Shown: positions 17,253-26,353 of the stretch, in pieces
How the letters are laid out: every line of letters begins with the position of its first letter
How positions within the stretch are numbered: position 1 is the stretch's first letter
The notes under the pieces: generated by a model
The model's database searches: none
The model's input: the letters and a program-made list of their open reading frames with translations, nothing else
What the model was told of the DNA's origin: nothing
Program-made: the position numbers and the translations under genes
Source of the DNA: Paenibacillus_V sp046244365
GTDB taxonomy: Bacteria; Bacillota; Bacilli; Paenibacillales; NBRC-103111
NCBI RefSeq assembly: GCF_046244365.1
Contig: NZ_CP176395.1
Coordinates: 6,014,001-6,078,000 of the forward strand
Length of the DNA stretch: 64,000 bases
Reading direction: 5' to 3'

Positions 17253-18509
17253 GTGACGACGGCCACTAAGGTTTATATAGAGGATATCATCAAAGCGAAT
17301 CATGCCTTGAGCAAAATCATCGAGCAAACGCCTTTACAGCGTAACGAGCTGTTATCCAATCAATACGAATGCAACGTCTACTTGAAGCGCGAGGACCAGC
17401 AGATCGTGAGATCGTTCAAGCTGCGCGGCGCTTATAACTTTATTCAAAGCCTGTCCCCCGAGGAACGGAGCCGCGGCGTCGTCTGCGCCAGCGCAGGCAA
17501 TCACGCTCAAGGCTTCGCTTACTCCTGCAAGCATCTCGGCATACAAGGCAAAATTTTCATGCCGACGACGACGCCCAAGCAAAAAATTTCGCAGGTCAAG
17601 TTTTTCGGCGGTACGTTCGTGGAAGTCATTCTTACCGGGGATACGTACGACGATTCTTCCGCGAAGGCGAAAGCCTTCTGCGAACAGGAAAACATGGTGT
17701 TTATCCATCCGTTCGACGACTACCGCACGATTGCGGGTCAAGGGACGGTCGGTCTTGAAATGCTGAATCAAATGCAGGAAACGCCCGATTTCGTCTTCGC
17801 CACGATCGGAGGAGGCGGCCTCGTCGCAGGCGTCGGCTCCTATGTCAAAAGCGTTTCGCCGGGCACCCGCATCATCGGCGTCGAACCGGCCGGTGCGGCA
17901 AGCATGAAAGCTTCCCTTGACGAGGGATGCGTCGTCACTCTGGACACGATCGATAAATTCGTCGACGGCGCAGCCGTGAAACAGGTAGGCGCACTCACAT
18001 TCGGCATTTGCCAGCAGCTGCTTGACGACATCGTCCTCATTCCGGAAGGCAAGGAATGCACGACTATTCTCGAGCTGTACAACAATAACGCGATCGTCAT
18101 CGAACCCGCGGGCGCGCTTCCCGTAGCGGCACTCGACGCTTACCGCGAGCAGATTAAGGGAAAGAATGTCGTCTGCATCATCAGCGGCGGCAACAACGAT
18201 ATCGAGCGGATGCAAGAAATCAAGGAACGGTCGCTGATCTATGAAGGGCTTAAGCATTATTTCATCGTGAATTTCCCGCAGCGTTCCGGCGCGCTTCGCG
18301 AGTTTCTGGAGGAAGTGCTTGGTCCCGGCGACGATATTACCCGTTTCGAATATATGAAAAAGAACAACCGCGACAACGCGCCCGCACTGGTCGGTATCGA
18401 GCTCAGTAACAAAGACGATTACCACGGCCTGATCGGGCGGCTTTCCAAAAGGGATTACGGTTTTGTCGAAATCAATCATGATCCGAAGCTTTTCAACTTG
18501 CTGATTTGA
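17253..18509 (+). CDS. ilvA: Threonine ammonia-lyase (threonine dehydratase) IlvA
   Basis: 418 residues, the Bacillus-type length. Deaminates threonine to 2-oxobutanoate, the first step to isoleucine. The PLP lysine is K56 in 'RSFKLRGAYN'. The 'ASAGNHAQGFAYSC' loop and the phosphate-binding 'GGGGLVAGV' are present. The C-terminal ACT-like regulatory domain starts near residue 325 ('HYFIVNFPQRSGALREFL'). It starts with GTG behind GAAAGGAAG. The threonine genes thrC and thrB lie at the other end of the window. Its terminator follows at once. Confidence 0.93.
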   Translation: MTTATKVYIEDIIKANHALSKIIEQTPLQRNELLSNQYECNVYLKREDQQIVRSFKLRGAYNFIQSLSPEERSRGVVCASAGNHAQGFAYSCKHLGIQGKIFMPTTTPKQKISQVKFFGGTFVEVILTGDTYDDSSAKAKAFCEQENMVFIHPFDDYRTIAGQGTVGLEMLNQMQETPDFVFATIGGGGLVAGVGSYVKSVSPGTRIIGVEPAGAASMKASLDEGCVVTLDTIDKFVDGAAVKQVGALTFGICQQLLDDIVLIPEGKECTTILELYNNNAIVIEPAGALPVAALDAYREQIKGKNVVCIISGGNNDIERMQEIKERSLIYEGLKHYFIVNFPQRSGALREFLEEVLGPGDDITRFEYMKKNNRDNAPALVGIELSNKDDYHGLIGRLSKRDYGFVEINHDPKLFNLLI

Positions 18510-18517
18510 TGCAAAAG

Positions 18518-18558
18518 GAGCGTGACAGGCGAGCGAATCGCCTATCCGCTCTTTTTTT
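18518..18558 (+). terminator. ilvA terminator
   Basis: GAGCG ... GGCG-loop-CGCC ... CGCTC followed by TTTTTTT, nine bases after the ilvA stop. Confidence 0.85.
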
Positions 18559-18682
18559 GATGCCGGAAAGCCTCCGCTCATTTTCTGGAAAATTGTTTTC
18601 GGTGCAACCGCTGATTGGTTCGCCGCCGTTTGGGGACGCTAATCTTATTGATGCTTCGTTAAGCGTAATAGGAGGAGTTCTC

Positions 18683-19228
18683 ATGAATAAACAGGTGAGT
18701 GCGGCATTAAGCGCCCTTCTCGTCGCCGTCATGCTGACGTCCGGCTGCGGAGCCAAGAAGGCGGCCGGCGAGGAACAGCAGAATGGCGGCAAGATGAAAG
18801 CCATGGGTGCGCCAAACGGGGATGTGCAACCACAGGGAAATGTCAAGCCGCTTTCCTATTCGGATAAACATTTCGATAAAATACGCGAAGCCTCCAAGGC
18901 CGTCGAGATGAATACCGTGTATGTCCCTCAGAACGGAGCTGCGGGCGATAAGCTAGACTGGGTTGAAGTGGACAGCAACGTAATAATCCTTCACTACAAG
19001 AAGATGGATATCATCGAGTACCAGAAGGAAAGCAAGCCGACAGGCCGCGTAACGAACGAGGAGGACGTCAAGCTGCTCAACGGAGACGGCAAATGGTTCA
19101 CGATCGGCAAGCGGCAATCGCTGCGGATGAAGCTTCCCGAGGCATACATTATCGTATCCTCGCAGAAAGGCGTGCCTCGCGAAGAGCTGGAGAAGGTTGC
19201 GGAATCGCTGCAGCCGTTCAAGCGATGA
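18683..19228 (+). CDS. Putative lipoprotein, unknown function
   Basis: 181 residues. A type II signal peptide (MNKQVSAALSALLVAVMLTS) is followed by a lipobox with the lipidated cysteine (LTSGC), so it is anchored outside the membrane. A charged linker rich in Gly, Asn and Gln precedes a compact alpha/beta region ('VIILHYKKMDIIEYQ', 'YIIVSSQKGVPREELEKVAESLQ'). ATG at 18683 follows GGAGGAG. It is monocistronic, with terminators on both sides. I do not recognise the domain. Confidence 0.85.
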   Translation: MNKQVSAALSALLVAVMLTSGCGAKKAAGEEQQNGGKMKAMGAPNGDVQPQGNVKPLSYSDKHFDKIREASKAVEMNTVYVPQNGAAGDKLDWVEVDSNVIILHYKKMDIIEYQKESKPTGRVTNEEDVKLLNGDGKWFTIGKRQSLRMKLPEAYIIVSSQKGVPREELEKVAESLQPFKR

Positions 19229-19235
19229 ATACAGG

Positions 19236-19273
19236 AAAAGCCGCTGACTTTACCAAAGTCAACGGCTTTTTTT
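19236..19273 (+). terminator. Terminator of the lipoprotein gene
   Basis: AAAAGCCG-TGACTTT / AAAGTCA-CGGCTTTTTTT, a long stem with a 3-base loop, directly after the stop and touching the end of the convergent rarA gene. Confidence 0.92.
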
Positions 19274-20586
19274 CATCCTTTGTGCTGCCTTCTGCGCGCC
19301 TGGTTTTGTTTGATTTTATCCTCGGTGCCCTGGTCGCTCGCTTCAAAAAACACCGCGTCCCGTATCGGATCGGGCAAATATTGCTGTTCGACGTAATGGC
19401 CGGGGAAATCGTGCGGGTACAGATAGCCCTTATGCCCGAGCTTTTCTGCGCCGCTATAATGCGTATCCCTCAAATGCAGCGGAACCTCGGCCGACTTGAT
19501 CCGCTCCGCGGCATCCATCACGCGCGAAAGCGCGAGCGGAATGGCGTTGGATTTCGGGCTCTCTACGGCAAAAAGAATCGCCTGCGCGACGATGTACTTC
19601 GATTCGGGCCAGCCGATTCGTTCGAACGCCTGCGTGGCGCTGACCGCTTGAACCATGGCCTGCGGATTGGCAAGGCCGATGTCCTCGCTGCAGGCGACCG
19701 TTAGCCGTCTCAGGAAGACGCGCGGGTCCATGCCAAGCTTCTCGACTGCGTAGAGAAACCAGAACAGCGCGGCGTCGCTGGAGCCGCGAACGCTCTTATG
19801 GAAGGCGGACAGGACATCGTACTGCGTCGACTCGTCCGCCTTCACGGTCGGGCGCCGAATCGATTCCTCCGCCGCTTCAAGCGTTAAGGGAATCGTTCCG
19901 TCCGGCGCAGGCGGGCTTGTCAGCGCGGCAAGCTCAAGCGCGTTGAGCGCACGCCTTATATCGCCGTTCGCCATCGCGGCGATATGGGCGATTGCCGCTT
20001 CCTCCACACGAAGCGGGAGGAAGCCGAGCCCGCGCTCGTTGTCAGCGAGCGCACGCTGCATGGCTATGAGCGAATGCTCATGCGTCAGGTGCTTCAGCTC
20101 GAACAGCGTCGAACGCGACAGTAAAGCGCCGTTCACGTAGTGAAACGGGTTTTCCGTCGTCGCCCCGATGAAGATGATGATCCCCTGCTCGACCGCCGGC
20201 AGCAGCGCGTCCTGACGCGAGCTGTTAAAGCGATGGACCTCGTCGAGAAAAAGAATCGTTTTTTTGCCGTACAGGTCTTTCACCTGCTTCGCCTGCTCGA
20301 TGACTTCGCGAACGTCCTTGACGGAGGCATCGACGGCATTCAATCGTACAAATTCGCCTTGCGTTTTATGGGATATGATATGGGCTAGCGTCGTTTTTCC
20401 TGTCCCCGGAGGGCCATAGAGCAGAATCGAAGTCACCTTGTCCGCTTCGATGGCCCTCCGCAGCAGCTTGCCCGGCCCGACGATATGCTCTTGTCCGATA
20501 TAATCGTCAAGGGAAACCGGGCGCATCCGGTCGGCCAAAAGCTTTGCGCCAGGCTCGGCCGATGCCCGGTAAGAGAATAAGTCCAT
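19273..20586 (-). CDS. rarA: Replication-associated recombination protein RarA (MgsA)
   Basis: 437 residues. AAA+ clamp-loader-like ATPase acting at stalled replication forks. Walker A is GPPGTGKTTLAHI, Walker B is LFLDEVHRFN, and sensor 1 is 'GATTENPFHYVNGALLSRS'. The C-terminal MgsA domain is present ('DVLSAFHKSVRGSSDAALFWF', 'EDIGLANPQA', 'HLRDTHYSGAEKLGHKGYLYPHD'). ATG at 20586. It is convergent with the lipoprotein gene and divergent from the spermidine-synthase-like gene. Confidence 0.96.
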   Translation of the reverse strand: MDLFSYRASAEPGAKLLADRMRPVSLDDYIGQEHIVGPGKLLRRAIEADKVTSILLYGPPGTGKTTLAHIISHKTQGEFVRLNAVDASVKDVREVIEQAKQVKDLYGKKTILFLDEVHRFNSSRQDALLPAVEQGIIIFIGATTENPFHYVNGALLSRSTLFELKHLTHEHSLIAMQRALADNERGLGFLPLRVEEAAIAHIAAMANGDIRRALNALELAALTSPPAPDGTIPLTLEAAEESIRRPTVKADESTQYDVLSAFHKSVRGSSDAALFWFLYAVEKLGMDPRVFLRRLTVACSEDIGLANPQAMVQAVSATQAFERIGWPESKYIVAQAILFAVESPKSNAIPLALSRVMDAAERIKSAEVPLHLRDTHYSGAEKLGHKGYLYPHDFPGHYVEQQYLPDPIRDAVFFEASDQGTEDKIKQNQARRRQHKG

Positions 20587-20652
20587 AGTTCGACAAGCTT
20601 CCTTTCCTTAGGCCGCCTCAGAACGGCTGTCATCCGCATGGTGCACCCCCCT

Positions 20653-20682
20653 ATCATAACGCGAACGGGCATGGCTTGTCAC
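20653..20682 (-). promoter_or_regulatory. Probable rarA promoter
   Basis: Minus strand: GTGACA, 18-nt spacer, TATGAT, about 65 nt upstream of the rarA start in the divergent intergenic region. Confidence 0.5.
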
Positions 20683-20781
20683 GGCTGGCGCCTCGGACCG
20701 AGCCCTTTTCTATTCGAAACACAAACCACTCTAGCAGTTCGGCGCATACCATATCATAGCTTGCTAGAAGGAGGGAGTGCA

Positions 20782-21771
20782 TTGTTTGATATCGTTTTTT
20801 GGATGTGGTTTGCAGCGGGCGTTCTGTCCGCATTAACGGCGGAGGGTGCCGTATGGCTCTATTGGCGATATTTGGGCGCGGGATCGATTCGCGACTATAT
20901 TTCGAAGCATGAGGAACCGAGCGGCGCCTATAAGGTTGTCGCCAAGTACAAAACGCTCAATCAGAAGGTCGCCCTGGTCGAGCAGGACGGCTATTATCAC
21001 GTATTCGCGGATGGAAGCGAAATGTTCAGCACGACGGAGGACGATGACAAGTTCGCGGAGGCTATCGTCCATGTTCCCGCCGCCGTCGCGGAATTTCGCG
21101 AGCGCATGCTGATTATCGGCGCCGGCGGCGGCATAACCACCCGCGAGGCGCTGCGGTATCCCGAGGCGACGGAAATCGTCTCCATCGATGTCGATCCCGC
21201 AATCATGAATATGGGCAAAACATTGGAGCCTCTGGTGAAGTTTAACAAGGGCTCTTTAAATAATCCGAAGGTACGGACGCTAATCAAAGACGGACGCGCT
21301 TTCGTGGAACAATCGAACGAAACGTGGGATGTCATCGTCATCGATTTACCGGATCCGAGCCGTGCCTATCCCGAGTTGCGCCGATTATTCAGCGTGGAGT
21401 TTTACAAGCTGCTCAAAACCCGTTTGGAGCCTGGAGGAGCTATAGCAATCGCTTGCTCGGCCGCCTCCGAAATGCCCGGTTATTTCCGGGCCATTCAAGC
21501 TACGCTCAAAGCCGCCGGTTTTCACGTCATCCCCTACCACTATGATTTTATCGTGGAGCTGGGTGTGGATTGGGGCTTCTGTCTGGCAACCCTCAGACCG
21601 GTCTCCAGGCACGAGATCCGGATGAAGCTGCCGACGAAGTATTTAAGCAGAAGAAGGCTGGACGATATGTTCCGTTTGCCTATCTATTTTAAGGTGAGAT
21701 GGGATGACCGTAACATACAAACCGATGAGAACCACCTCCTTGCGGACATCGTCGAGAAAGCCGGCGATTGA
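20782..21771 (+). CDS. Spermidine synthase-like methyltransferase-fold protein with N-terminal membrane anchor
   Basis: 329 residues. An N-terminal helix (IVFWMWFAAGVLSALTAEGAVWLYWRYL) is followed by a spermidine-synthase fold: 'YYHVFADGSEMFSTTEDD', the nucleotide-binding 'MLIIGAGGGITTREALRYP', 'IVSIDVDPAIM', and 'VIVIDLPDPS' for the catalytic Asp region. The fold transfers aminopropyl groups from decarboxylated SAM in SpeE. The TTG start at 20782 is placed by GGAGGGA just upstream; no upstream in-frame start has a comparable site. No speD is nearby, so the true substrate is uncertain. Confidence 0.75.
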   Translation: MFDIVFWMWFAAGVLSALTAEGAVWLYWRYLGAGSIRDYISKHEEPSGAYKVVAKYKTLNQKVALVEQDGYYHVFADGSEMFSTTEDDDKFAEAIVHVPAAVAEFRERMLIIGAGGGITTREALRYPEATEIVSIDVDPAIMNMGKTLEPLVKFNKGSLNNPKVRTLIKDGRAFVEQSNETWDVIVIDLPDPSRAYPELRRLFSVEFYKLLKTRLEPGGAIAIACSAASEMPGYFRAIQATLKAAGFHVIPYHYDFIVELGVDWGFCLATLRPVSRHEIRMKLPTKYLSRRRLDDMFRLPIYFKVRWDDRNIQTDENHLLADIVEKAGD

Positions 21772-21794
21772 TCAGGCTCTGCAAGGTAAGAGCG

Positions 21795-21841
21795 TAAAAA
21801 AAAGCCCGTGCCCCCCTTATTGGCGGGAAACGGACTTTTTT
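21795..21841. terminator. Shared bidirectional terminator
   Basis: AAGCCCGTGC ... imperfect stem ... ACGGACTTTTTT. It serves the plus-strand spermidine-synthase-like gene and, reading the other way into AAAAAAAA, the convergent small protein gene. Confidence 0.7.
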
Positions 21842-21870
21842 ATGCGTAGTCTGAATCGTCTAGAGATTCC

Positions 21871-22125
21871 TTAGAGCTCCTGCAAATTCGCTCTATCCTC
21901 CTGCAGCTGCTCCTTCACCCGCTCCACGGGCTCTTGATTCGGAACCTCCAGCGCCTGCGACAGCGCATTTTCCGCCTTTTCCAAGGAGTTCTGCGCTTCC
22001 TCGATGAGCTGCTCCGTAGGATGCGACTGCGCTTTCGTTACCGCGCTATGAGCCGATTCGGCGGCATCCTGCGCTTGGGATATGCTGTTGCTCGACTGTA
22101 AGCTGGTAGGACCGTATCTCGGCAT
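21871..22125 (-). CDS. Small acidic Ala/Gln/Glu-rich helical protein, unknown
   Basis: 84 residues beginning MPRYGPTSLQSSNSISQAQDAAESA. The rest is predicted to be helical and coiled-coil-like with repeated 'AxxSLEKAENALSQAL' heptad-like spacing. It has no Cys and no Trp. The ATG at 22125 has a strong site (AGGAGG), so a longer in-frame reading is rejected. It is convergent with the spermidine-synthase-like gene. I do not recognise the family; composition resembles small cytoplasmic or spore-associated helical proteins, but nothing proves that. Confidence 0.65.
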   Translation of the reverse strand: MPRYGPTSLQSSNSISQAQDAAESAHSAVTKAQSHPTEQLIEEAQNSLEKAENALSQALEVPNQEPVERVKEQLQEDRANLQEL

Positions 22126-22272
22126 GAAAAAACCTCCTGAATCCGTAGTGGAAAGCACTATTGCCTGTCCATTAGGGTGGAGGTTATCGATGGTTTTTAT
22201 GCATGCGCATCGGCCCGGGTTGACCGGGAATGACGAACTGCAGAAAGCCGGTAAGAAGCTGGTAAAAATCCG

Positions 22273-23043
22273 CTATCTGCCCGAATGCTCGATAGTGACG
22301 CCCGCCTTGGCAAGCAGATCTCGAACGACGACGCTGGCGGCGATCAGTCCGGCGACAGACGGGACGAAAGCGTTGCTGGAGGGCGGCTGCTGCGCTTTCC
22401 GAATGTCCGGCGCATTGTCCGGCACGATTTTATCCGTTACCTCTTTACGCGGCTTGATCGGCTCTTCCGTGGAGAAAACGACCTTCACGCCTTTCATAAT
22501 GCCTTCCTTGCGAAGCTTCTGCCTGATCACGCGAGCCATCGGATCGACGCTCGTCTTGGAGATGTCCGCAACCTGAAACCGCGTCGGATCCATCTTATTG
22601 GCCGCTCCCATGCTGGAGATCAGCGGAATTTTACGGCCGCGGCATTGCTTGATCAGATGAATTTTGTAGCTGATCGTGTCCGAGGCGTCGACGACGTAAT
22701 CCAGCGGATATTCGAACAGCTTCATGTACGTCTCTTCCGTATAAAACATCCGGAGCGCAATGGCTTCGCATGCCGGGTTGATCTGTCCGATCCGCTCCCG
22801 CATCAGTTCGGCTTTCGGTTGACCGACCGTCGACAAGAGCGCGTGGATTTGCCGATTCACATTCGTAATATCGACGACATCCTTGTCGATCATGACGATG
22901 CGTCCGACGCCGGATCGGGCTAAAGCTTCCGCCGCGAACGAACCGACGCCGCCTATACCGAGCACGGCCACTGTGCTGTTTTTCAGCGCCTCCAGCCCTT
23001 CCTCCCCGAAAGCCAGCTCGTTGCGCGAAAATTGATGCAGCAT
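22273..23043 (-). CDS. tcdA: tRNA threonylcarbamoyladenosine dehydratase TcdA
   Basis: 256 residues of the ThiF/E1-like family. Cyclises t6A37 to ct6A in ANN-decoding tRNAs using ATP. The nucleotide-binding 'VAVLGIGGVGSFAAEALARSGVG' and 'MIDKDVVDITNVNRQ' motifs are clear, and the C-terminal half ('AANKMDPTRFQVADISKTSVDP') is typical of TcdA. ATG at 23043 follows CTAGGAGG. It lies just downstream of aspS, as yrvM does in B. subtilis. Confidence 0.92.
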   Translation of the reverse strand: MLHQFSRNELAFGEEGLEALKNSTVAVLGIGGVGSFAAEALARSGVGRIVMIDKDVVDITNVNRQIHALLSTVGQPKAELMRERIGQINPACEAIALRMFYTEETYMKLFEYPLDYVVDASDTISYKIHLIKQCRGRKIPLISSMGAANKMDPTRFQVADISKTSVDPMARVIRQKLRKEGIMKGVKVVFSTEEPIKPRKEVTDKIVPDNAPDIRKAQQPPSSNAFVPSVAGLIAASVVVRDLLAKAGVTIEHSGR

Positions 23044-23196
23044 AAGGATTCCTCCTAGCCATAATAAGATAGAATGATAGCTTTCCCAGATTTCCGCTAG
23101 GAAAGCTTGTCTGCAGCGCATAAGCGAGAGCTTGCCGGACGGCAAGCTCATCGCAATTGGACTATGGCACCGCGATATTTCACGGAGTATGAAACA

Positions 23197-24978
23197 TTAC
23201 TTGGCAGCAGGCTGCTTAAGCGCTACCCGGATCGAAAGCTGCTCAAGCTGCTTGTCGTCCACCGTTCCCGGCGCATCGGTCAGCAGGCAAGTTGCGCTTG
23301 CCGTCTTAGGGAAGGCAATCGTTTCGCGCAGGTTGTTGCGTTTCGTGATCAGCATGACGAGACGGTCGAACCCGAAGGCGATGCCGCCGTGCGGAGGCGT
23401 GCCGTATTCGAACGCTTCGAGCAGGAAACCGAACTTCTCGTTCGCTTCTTCTTTGGAGAAGCCGAGCGCTTGGAACATTTGTTCCTGCATTTCGCGCTTG
23501 TAAATACGCATCGAGCCGCCGCCCACTTCGTAACCGTTCAGCACGAGGTCATACGCTTGTGCCCGTATTTTGCCCGGATCGGTGTCGAAATAATGCACGT
23601 CCTCGTCTTTCGGACGGGTGAACGGATGGTGCTCCGCCACAAAGCGTTTTTCTTCTTCGTCCCAGCCGAGCATCGGGAAGTCTACGACCCACGCGAATTT
23701 GAACTGCGATTCGTCGATCAGCCCGAGCTCGCGGCCGACCTTCAAGCGCAGGTTGCCAAGCACGTCTGCGACAACCTTCTTGTTGTCCGCCGAGAACAGC
23801 AGCAGGTCGCCCTCGACCACATTCAAGCGTTCCGTCAAGGCCGCGATTTCCTCCGGCTTGAAGAACTTGACGATCGGACCGCGCCATTCGCCTTCCTTCA
23901 CCGTTACCCAAGCGAGCCCTTTGCCGCCGTAGCGCGCCGCGAACGGCTGCAGGTCGTCAAGCTCCTTGCGGCTCCAGTTCGCGCAACCCTTGGCGTTCAA
24001 CACTTTCACTTGGCCGCCGCCCGCTGCTACGTTTGCGAACACTTTGACATCGCTGCCCGCTACGATATCCGTAATTTCAACCAGCTCGAGGCCGAAACGC
24101 AGGTCCGGCTTATCGGAGCCGTATTTGCCCATAGCGTCCGCATACGTGATGCGCTGGAACGGACGAGGAATATCGACGTTCGCGGTTTGTTTAAACAAGC
24201 GAACGGTCAGTTCCTCCATCATGTCAAGCAGCTGATCCTGCGACAAGAAAGAGGTTTCGATGTCCACTTGCGTGAACTCCGGCTGGCGGTCGGCGCGCAG
24301 GTCTTCGTCACGGAAGCAGCGTGCGATTTGATAATAACGCTCCATGCCGCCTACCATCAGCAGCTGCTTGAAAATTTGCGGCGATTGCGGAAGCGCGAAA
24401 AACTCGCCGGGATGAACGCGGCTAGGCACGAGGTAATCCCTTGCGCCTTCCGGCGTGCTTTTGGTCAAGATCGGCGTTTCCACCTCGATAAAGCCGTTCT
24501 CGTCCAGGTAGTCGCGGAACACTTTTGCCGCCTTCGAGCGAAGCATGAGCGTTTTCTGCATTTCCGGACGGCGCAGATCGAGGTAGCGGTATTTCAAGCG
24601 AAGCTGCTCGTCGATTTCGATGCCGTCTTCGATGAAGAACGGTGGCGTTTTGGCTGCGTTCAAAATTTCGATTTGCGTGACCTGAACCTCAATCTCTCCG
24701 GTTTCCAGGTTGGTGTTGACCGTATCGGCCGAACGCTGGACAACTTTACCCGTTACCGAAAGCACGTATTCGTTGCGGGCCCGGTCGGCAACTTCCAAAG
24801 CTTCCTGCGAAAAATCCGGGTTGAAAACGATTTGCACCAGCCCGCTGCGGTCGCGCAGATCGACGAACAATACGCCGCCAAAATCGCGTCTTCTTTGCAC
24901 CCAGCCGTTCAACGTGACGGTTTCTCCGATTTGCGCCTTGCCTAATTGACCGCAATGATGTGTTTTTAACAATGTCAT
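23197..24978 (-). CDS. aspS: Aspartyl-tRNA synthetase
   Basis: 593 residues, the bacterial type. An N-terminal OB-fold anticodon-binding domain ('VTLNGWVQRRRDFGGVLFVDLRD') is followed by the class II core ('FIEVETPILTKSTPEGARDYLVPSR' motif 1-2 region; 'CFRDEDLRADRQPEFTQVD' motif 2) and the GAD insertion domain. Motif 3 is 'GGIAFGFDRLVMLI'. ATG at 24978 follows GAGGAGG. It is cotranscribed with hisS, 36 nt downstream of it. Confidence 0.97.
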   Translation of the reverse strand: MTLLKTHHCGQLGKAQIGETVTLNGWVQRRRDFGGVLFVDLRDRSGLVQIVFNPDFSQEALEVADRARNEYVLSVTGKVVQRSADTVNTNLETGEIEVQVTQIEILNAAKTPPFFIEDGIEIDEQLRLKYRYLDLRRPEMQKTLMLRSKAAKVFRDYLDENGFIEVETPILTKSTPEGARDYLVPSRVHPGEFFALPQSPQIFKQLLMVGGMERYYQIARCFRDEDLRADRQPEFTQVDIETSFLSQDQLLDMMEELTVRLFKQTANVDIPRPFQRITYADAMGKYGSDKPDLRFGLELVEITDIVAGSDVKVFANVAAGGGQVKVLNAKGCANWSRKELDDLQPFAARYGGKGLAWVTVKEGEWRGPIVKFFKPEEIAALTERLNVVEGDLLLFSADNKKVVADVLGNLRLKVGRELGLIDESQFKFAWVVDFPMLGWDEEEKRFVAEHHPFTRPKDEDVHYFDTDPGKIRAQAYDLVLNGYEVGGGSMRIYKREMQEQMFQALGFSKEEANEKFGFLLEAFEYGTPPHGGIAFGFDRLVMLITKRNNLRETIAFPKTASATCLLTDAPGTVDDKQLEQLSIRVALKQPAAK

Positions 24979-25014
24979 CTTATAATCCTCCTCTAGTGAT
25001 TGCTTGCCGATTCG

Positions 25015-26280
25015 TTAGACTTGAACCGTTTTCGCGTTTCGAATAAATGCGGGCAGCTCCTTCAGCGGAACCGTCGCTTGCTCGCCGGTCGCCATCGTCT
25101 TGACCGTGATTTCCCCCCGCTCCAACTCGTCGTCCCCTAGTATGGCCACGTATGTGGAGGCGAAGCGGTCCGCCGCCTTCATTTGCGTCTTCATTTTGCG
25201 GCCCAGGTAATCTTTCTCCGCCAGAATGCCCTCGCGGCGAAGCTCATACAGTAGCGGCGCAACGACTTGCTCCGCCTGCTCGCCGAGCGCGATCATGTAC
25301 AGGTCAAGCGGCGCTTTGACCGGAAGCTCGACGTTCTGCGCTTGAAGGATGAGCAGCGTACGCTCAAGTCCGAGGCCGAGGCCGATACCCGGCTTATCCT
25401 GTCCGCCGATCTGGCCGACAAGCCCGTTATAGCGGCCGCCCGCTCCGATCGTATCGATAGCGCCGATTCCTGCCGCCTTGTATTCAAACACGGTGTGCGT
25501 GTAATAATCCAATCCGCGCACCAGCTTCGTATTGACCGCGAACGGAATGTTCATCGCCGTCAAGAACCCCTTCACTTTATCGAAGTGCGTAACGCATTCT
25601 TCGTCCAAGTGCTCCAGCAATGTCGGCGCGCCTTCAAAGCGGTGCTGATCGACCTTGCAGTCAAGAACGCGCAGCGGATTGCGATCGATGCGGGATTGGC
25701 AATCTTTGCAAAGCGTTTCCTTCATCGGGAGCAGGAACGCCAGCAGGTGCTCGCGGTATGCGGCGCGAGACGCCGGATTGCCCACCGAGTTAATCTCGAC
25801 GGTCACTTCGCGCAGCCCAAGCTCCGTATAGAAGGAGTAGCCTAGTGCGATGACCTCGGCGTCGATGCTCGGATCGACGGAGCCGATCGCCTCTATGCCG
25901 AATTGGTGGAGCTGGCGGTAACGTCCCGCTTGCGGCTGCTCGTAACGGAACATCGGGCCGATGTAATACAGCTTGGCAACCTCGGGATCTCCATATAGCT
26001 TGTTTTCCGCGTATGAACGGACAACGCCCGCCGTTCCTTCAGGCCGAAGCGAAATGCTGCGGTCGCCTTTATCCAGAAACGTGTACATTTCCTTCTCGAC
26101 AATATCCGTCGTTTCCCCTACGCCGCGTTGAAACAGCTCGGTATGCTCGAAAATAGGGGTGCGGATTTCCTTGTAGTTGTAGCGCCGGCACAAGTCGCGC
26201 GCCTTCGCTTCGATGTACTGCCAGTTCTCGACGACGCCCGGCAGAATGTCCTGCGTACCTTTCGGCTTCTGAAAGCTCAT
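25015..26280 (-). CDS. hisS: Histidyl-tRNA synthetase
   Basis: 421 residues. Class II synthetase for tRNA-His. 'PKGTQDILPG' at the N terminus, motif 2 'GPMFRYEQPQAGRYRQLHQFGIEAIG', the His-specific 'LVRGLDYYTHTVFE', and motif 3 'GIGLGLERTLLIL' are all present. The C-terminal anticodon-binding domain follows. The start is ATG at 26280 (MSFQKPKG) with AAGGAG upstream; the longer reading is rejected. It sits behind a T-box leader and upstream of aspS. Confidence 0.97.
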   Translation of the reverse strand: MSFQKPKGTQDILPGVVENWQYIEAKARDLCRRYNYKEIRTPIFEHTELFQRGVGETTDIVEKEMYTFLDKGDRSISLRPEGTAGVVRSYAENKLYGDPEVAKLYYIGPMFRYEQPQAGRYRQLHQFGIEAIGSVDPSIDAEVIALGYSFYTELGLREVTVEINSVGNPASRAAYREHLLAFLLPMKETLCKDCQSRIDRNPLRVLDCKVDQHRFEGAPTLLEHLDEECVTHFDKVKGFLTAMNIPFAVNTKLVRGLDYYTHTVFEYKAAGIGAIDTIGAGGRYNGLVGQIGGQDKPGIGLGLGLERTLLILQAQNVELPVKAPLDLYMIALGEQAEQVVAPLLYELRREGILAEKDYLGRKMKTQMKAADRFASTYVAILGDDELERGEITVKTMATGEQATVPLKELPAFIRNAKTVQV

Positions 26281-26353
26281 ATTCCCAACACTCCTTCCAC
26301 ATATTTCTCCACAAAGCGATACGGCCATCCTATGCAAACTGCCGTTGAAAACA

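Noticed and set aside
21704..21871. Frame starting ATGACCGTAACA overlapping the end of the spermidine-synthase-like gene
   Set aside because: It runs through the terminator, has low-complexity product and no suitable ribosome binding site.
23131..23148. GCTTGCCG-GACGGCAAGC hairpin between aspS and tcdA, considered as 6S RNA or terminator
   Set aside because: The gap is only about 150 bp, there is no T-tract, and no 6S-like open bubble could be recognised.
23107..24945. Plus-strand frame of 612 codons opposite aspS
   Set aside because: Exact antisense shadow of aspS caused by high third-position GC. It has no ribosome binding site and no recognisable domain. The same applies to long frames opposite alaS, ilvA, relA, recJ and the SafA-like gene.
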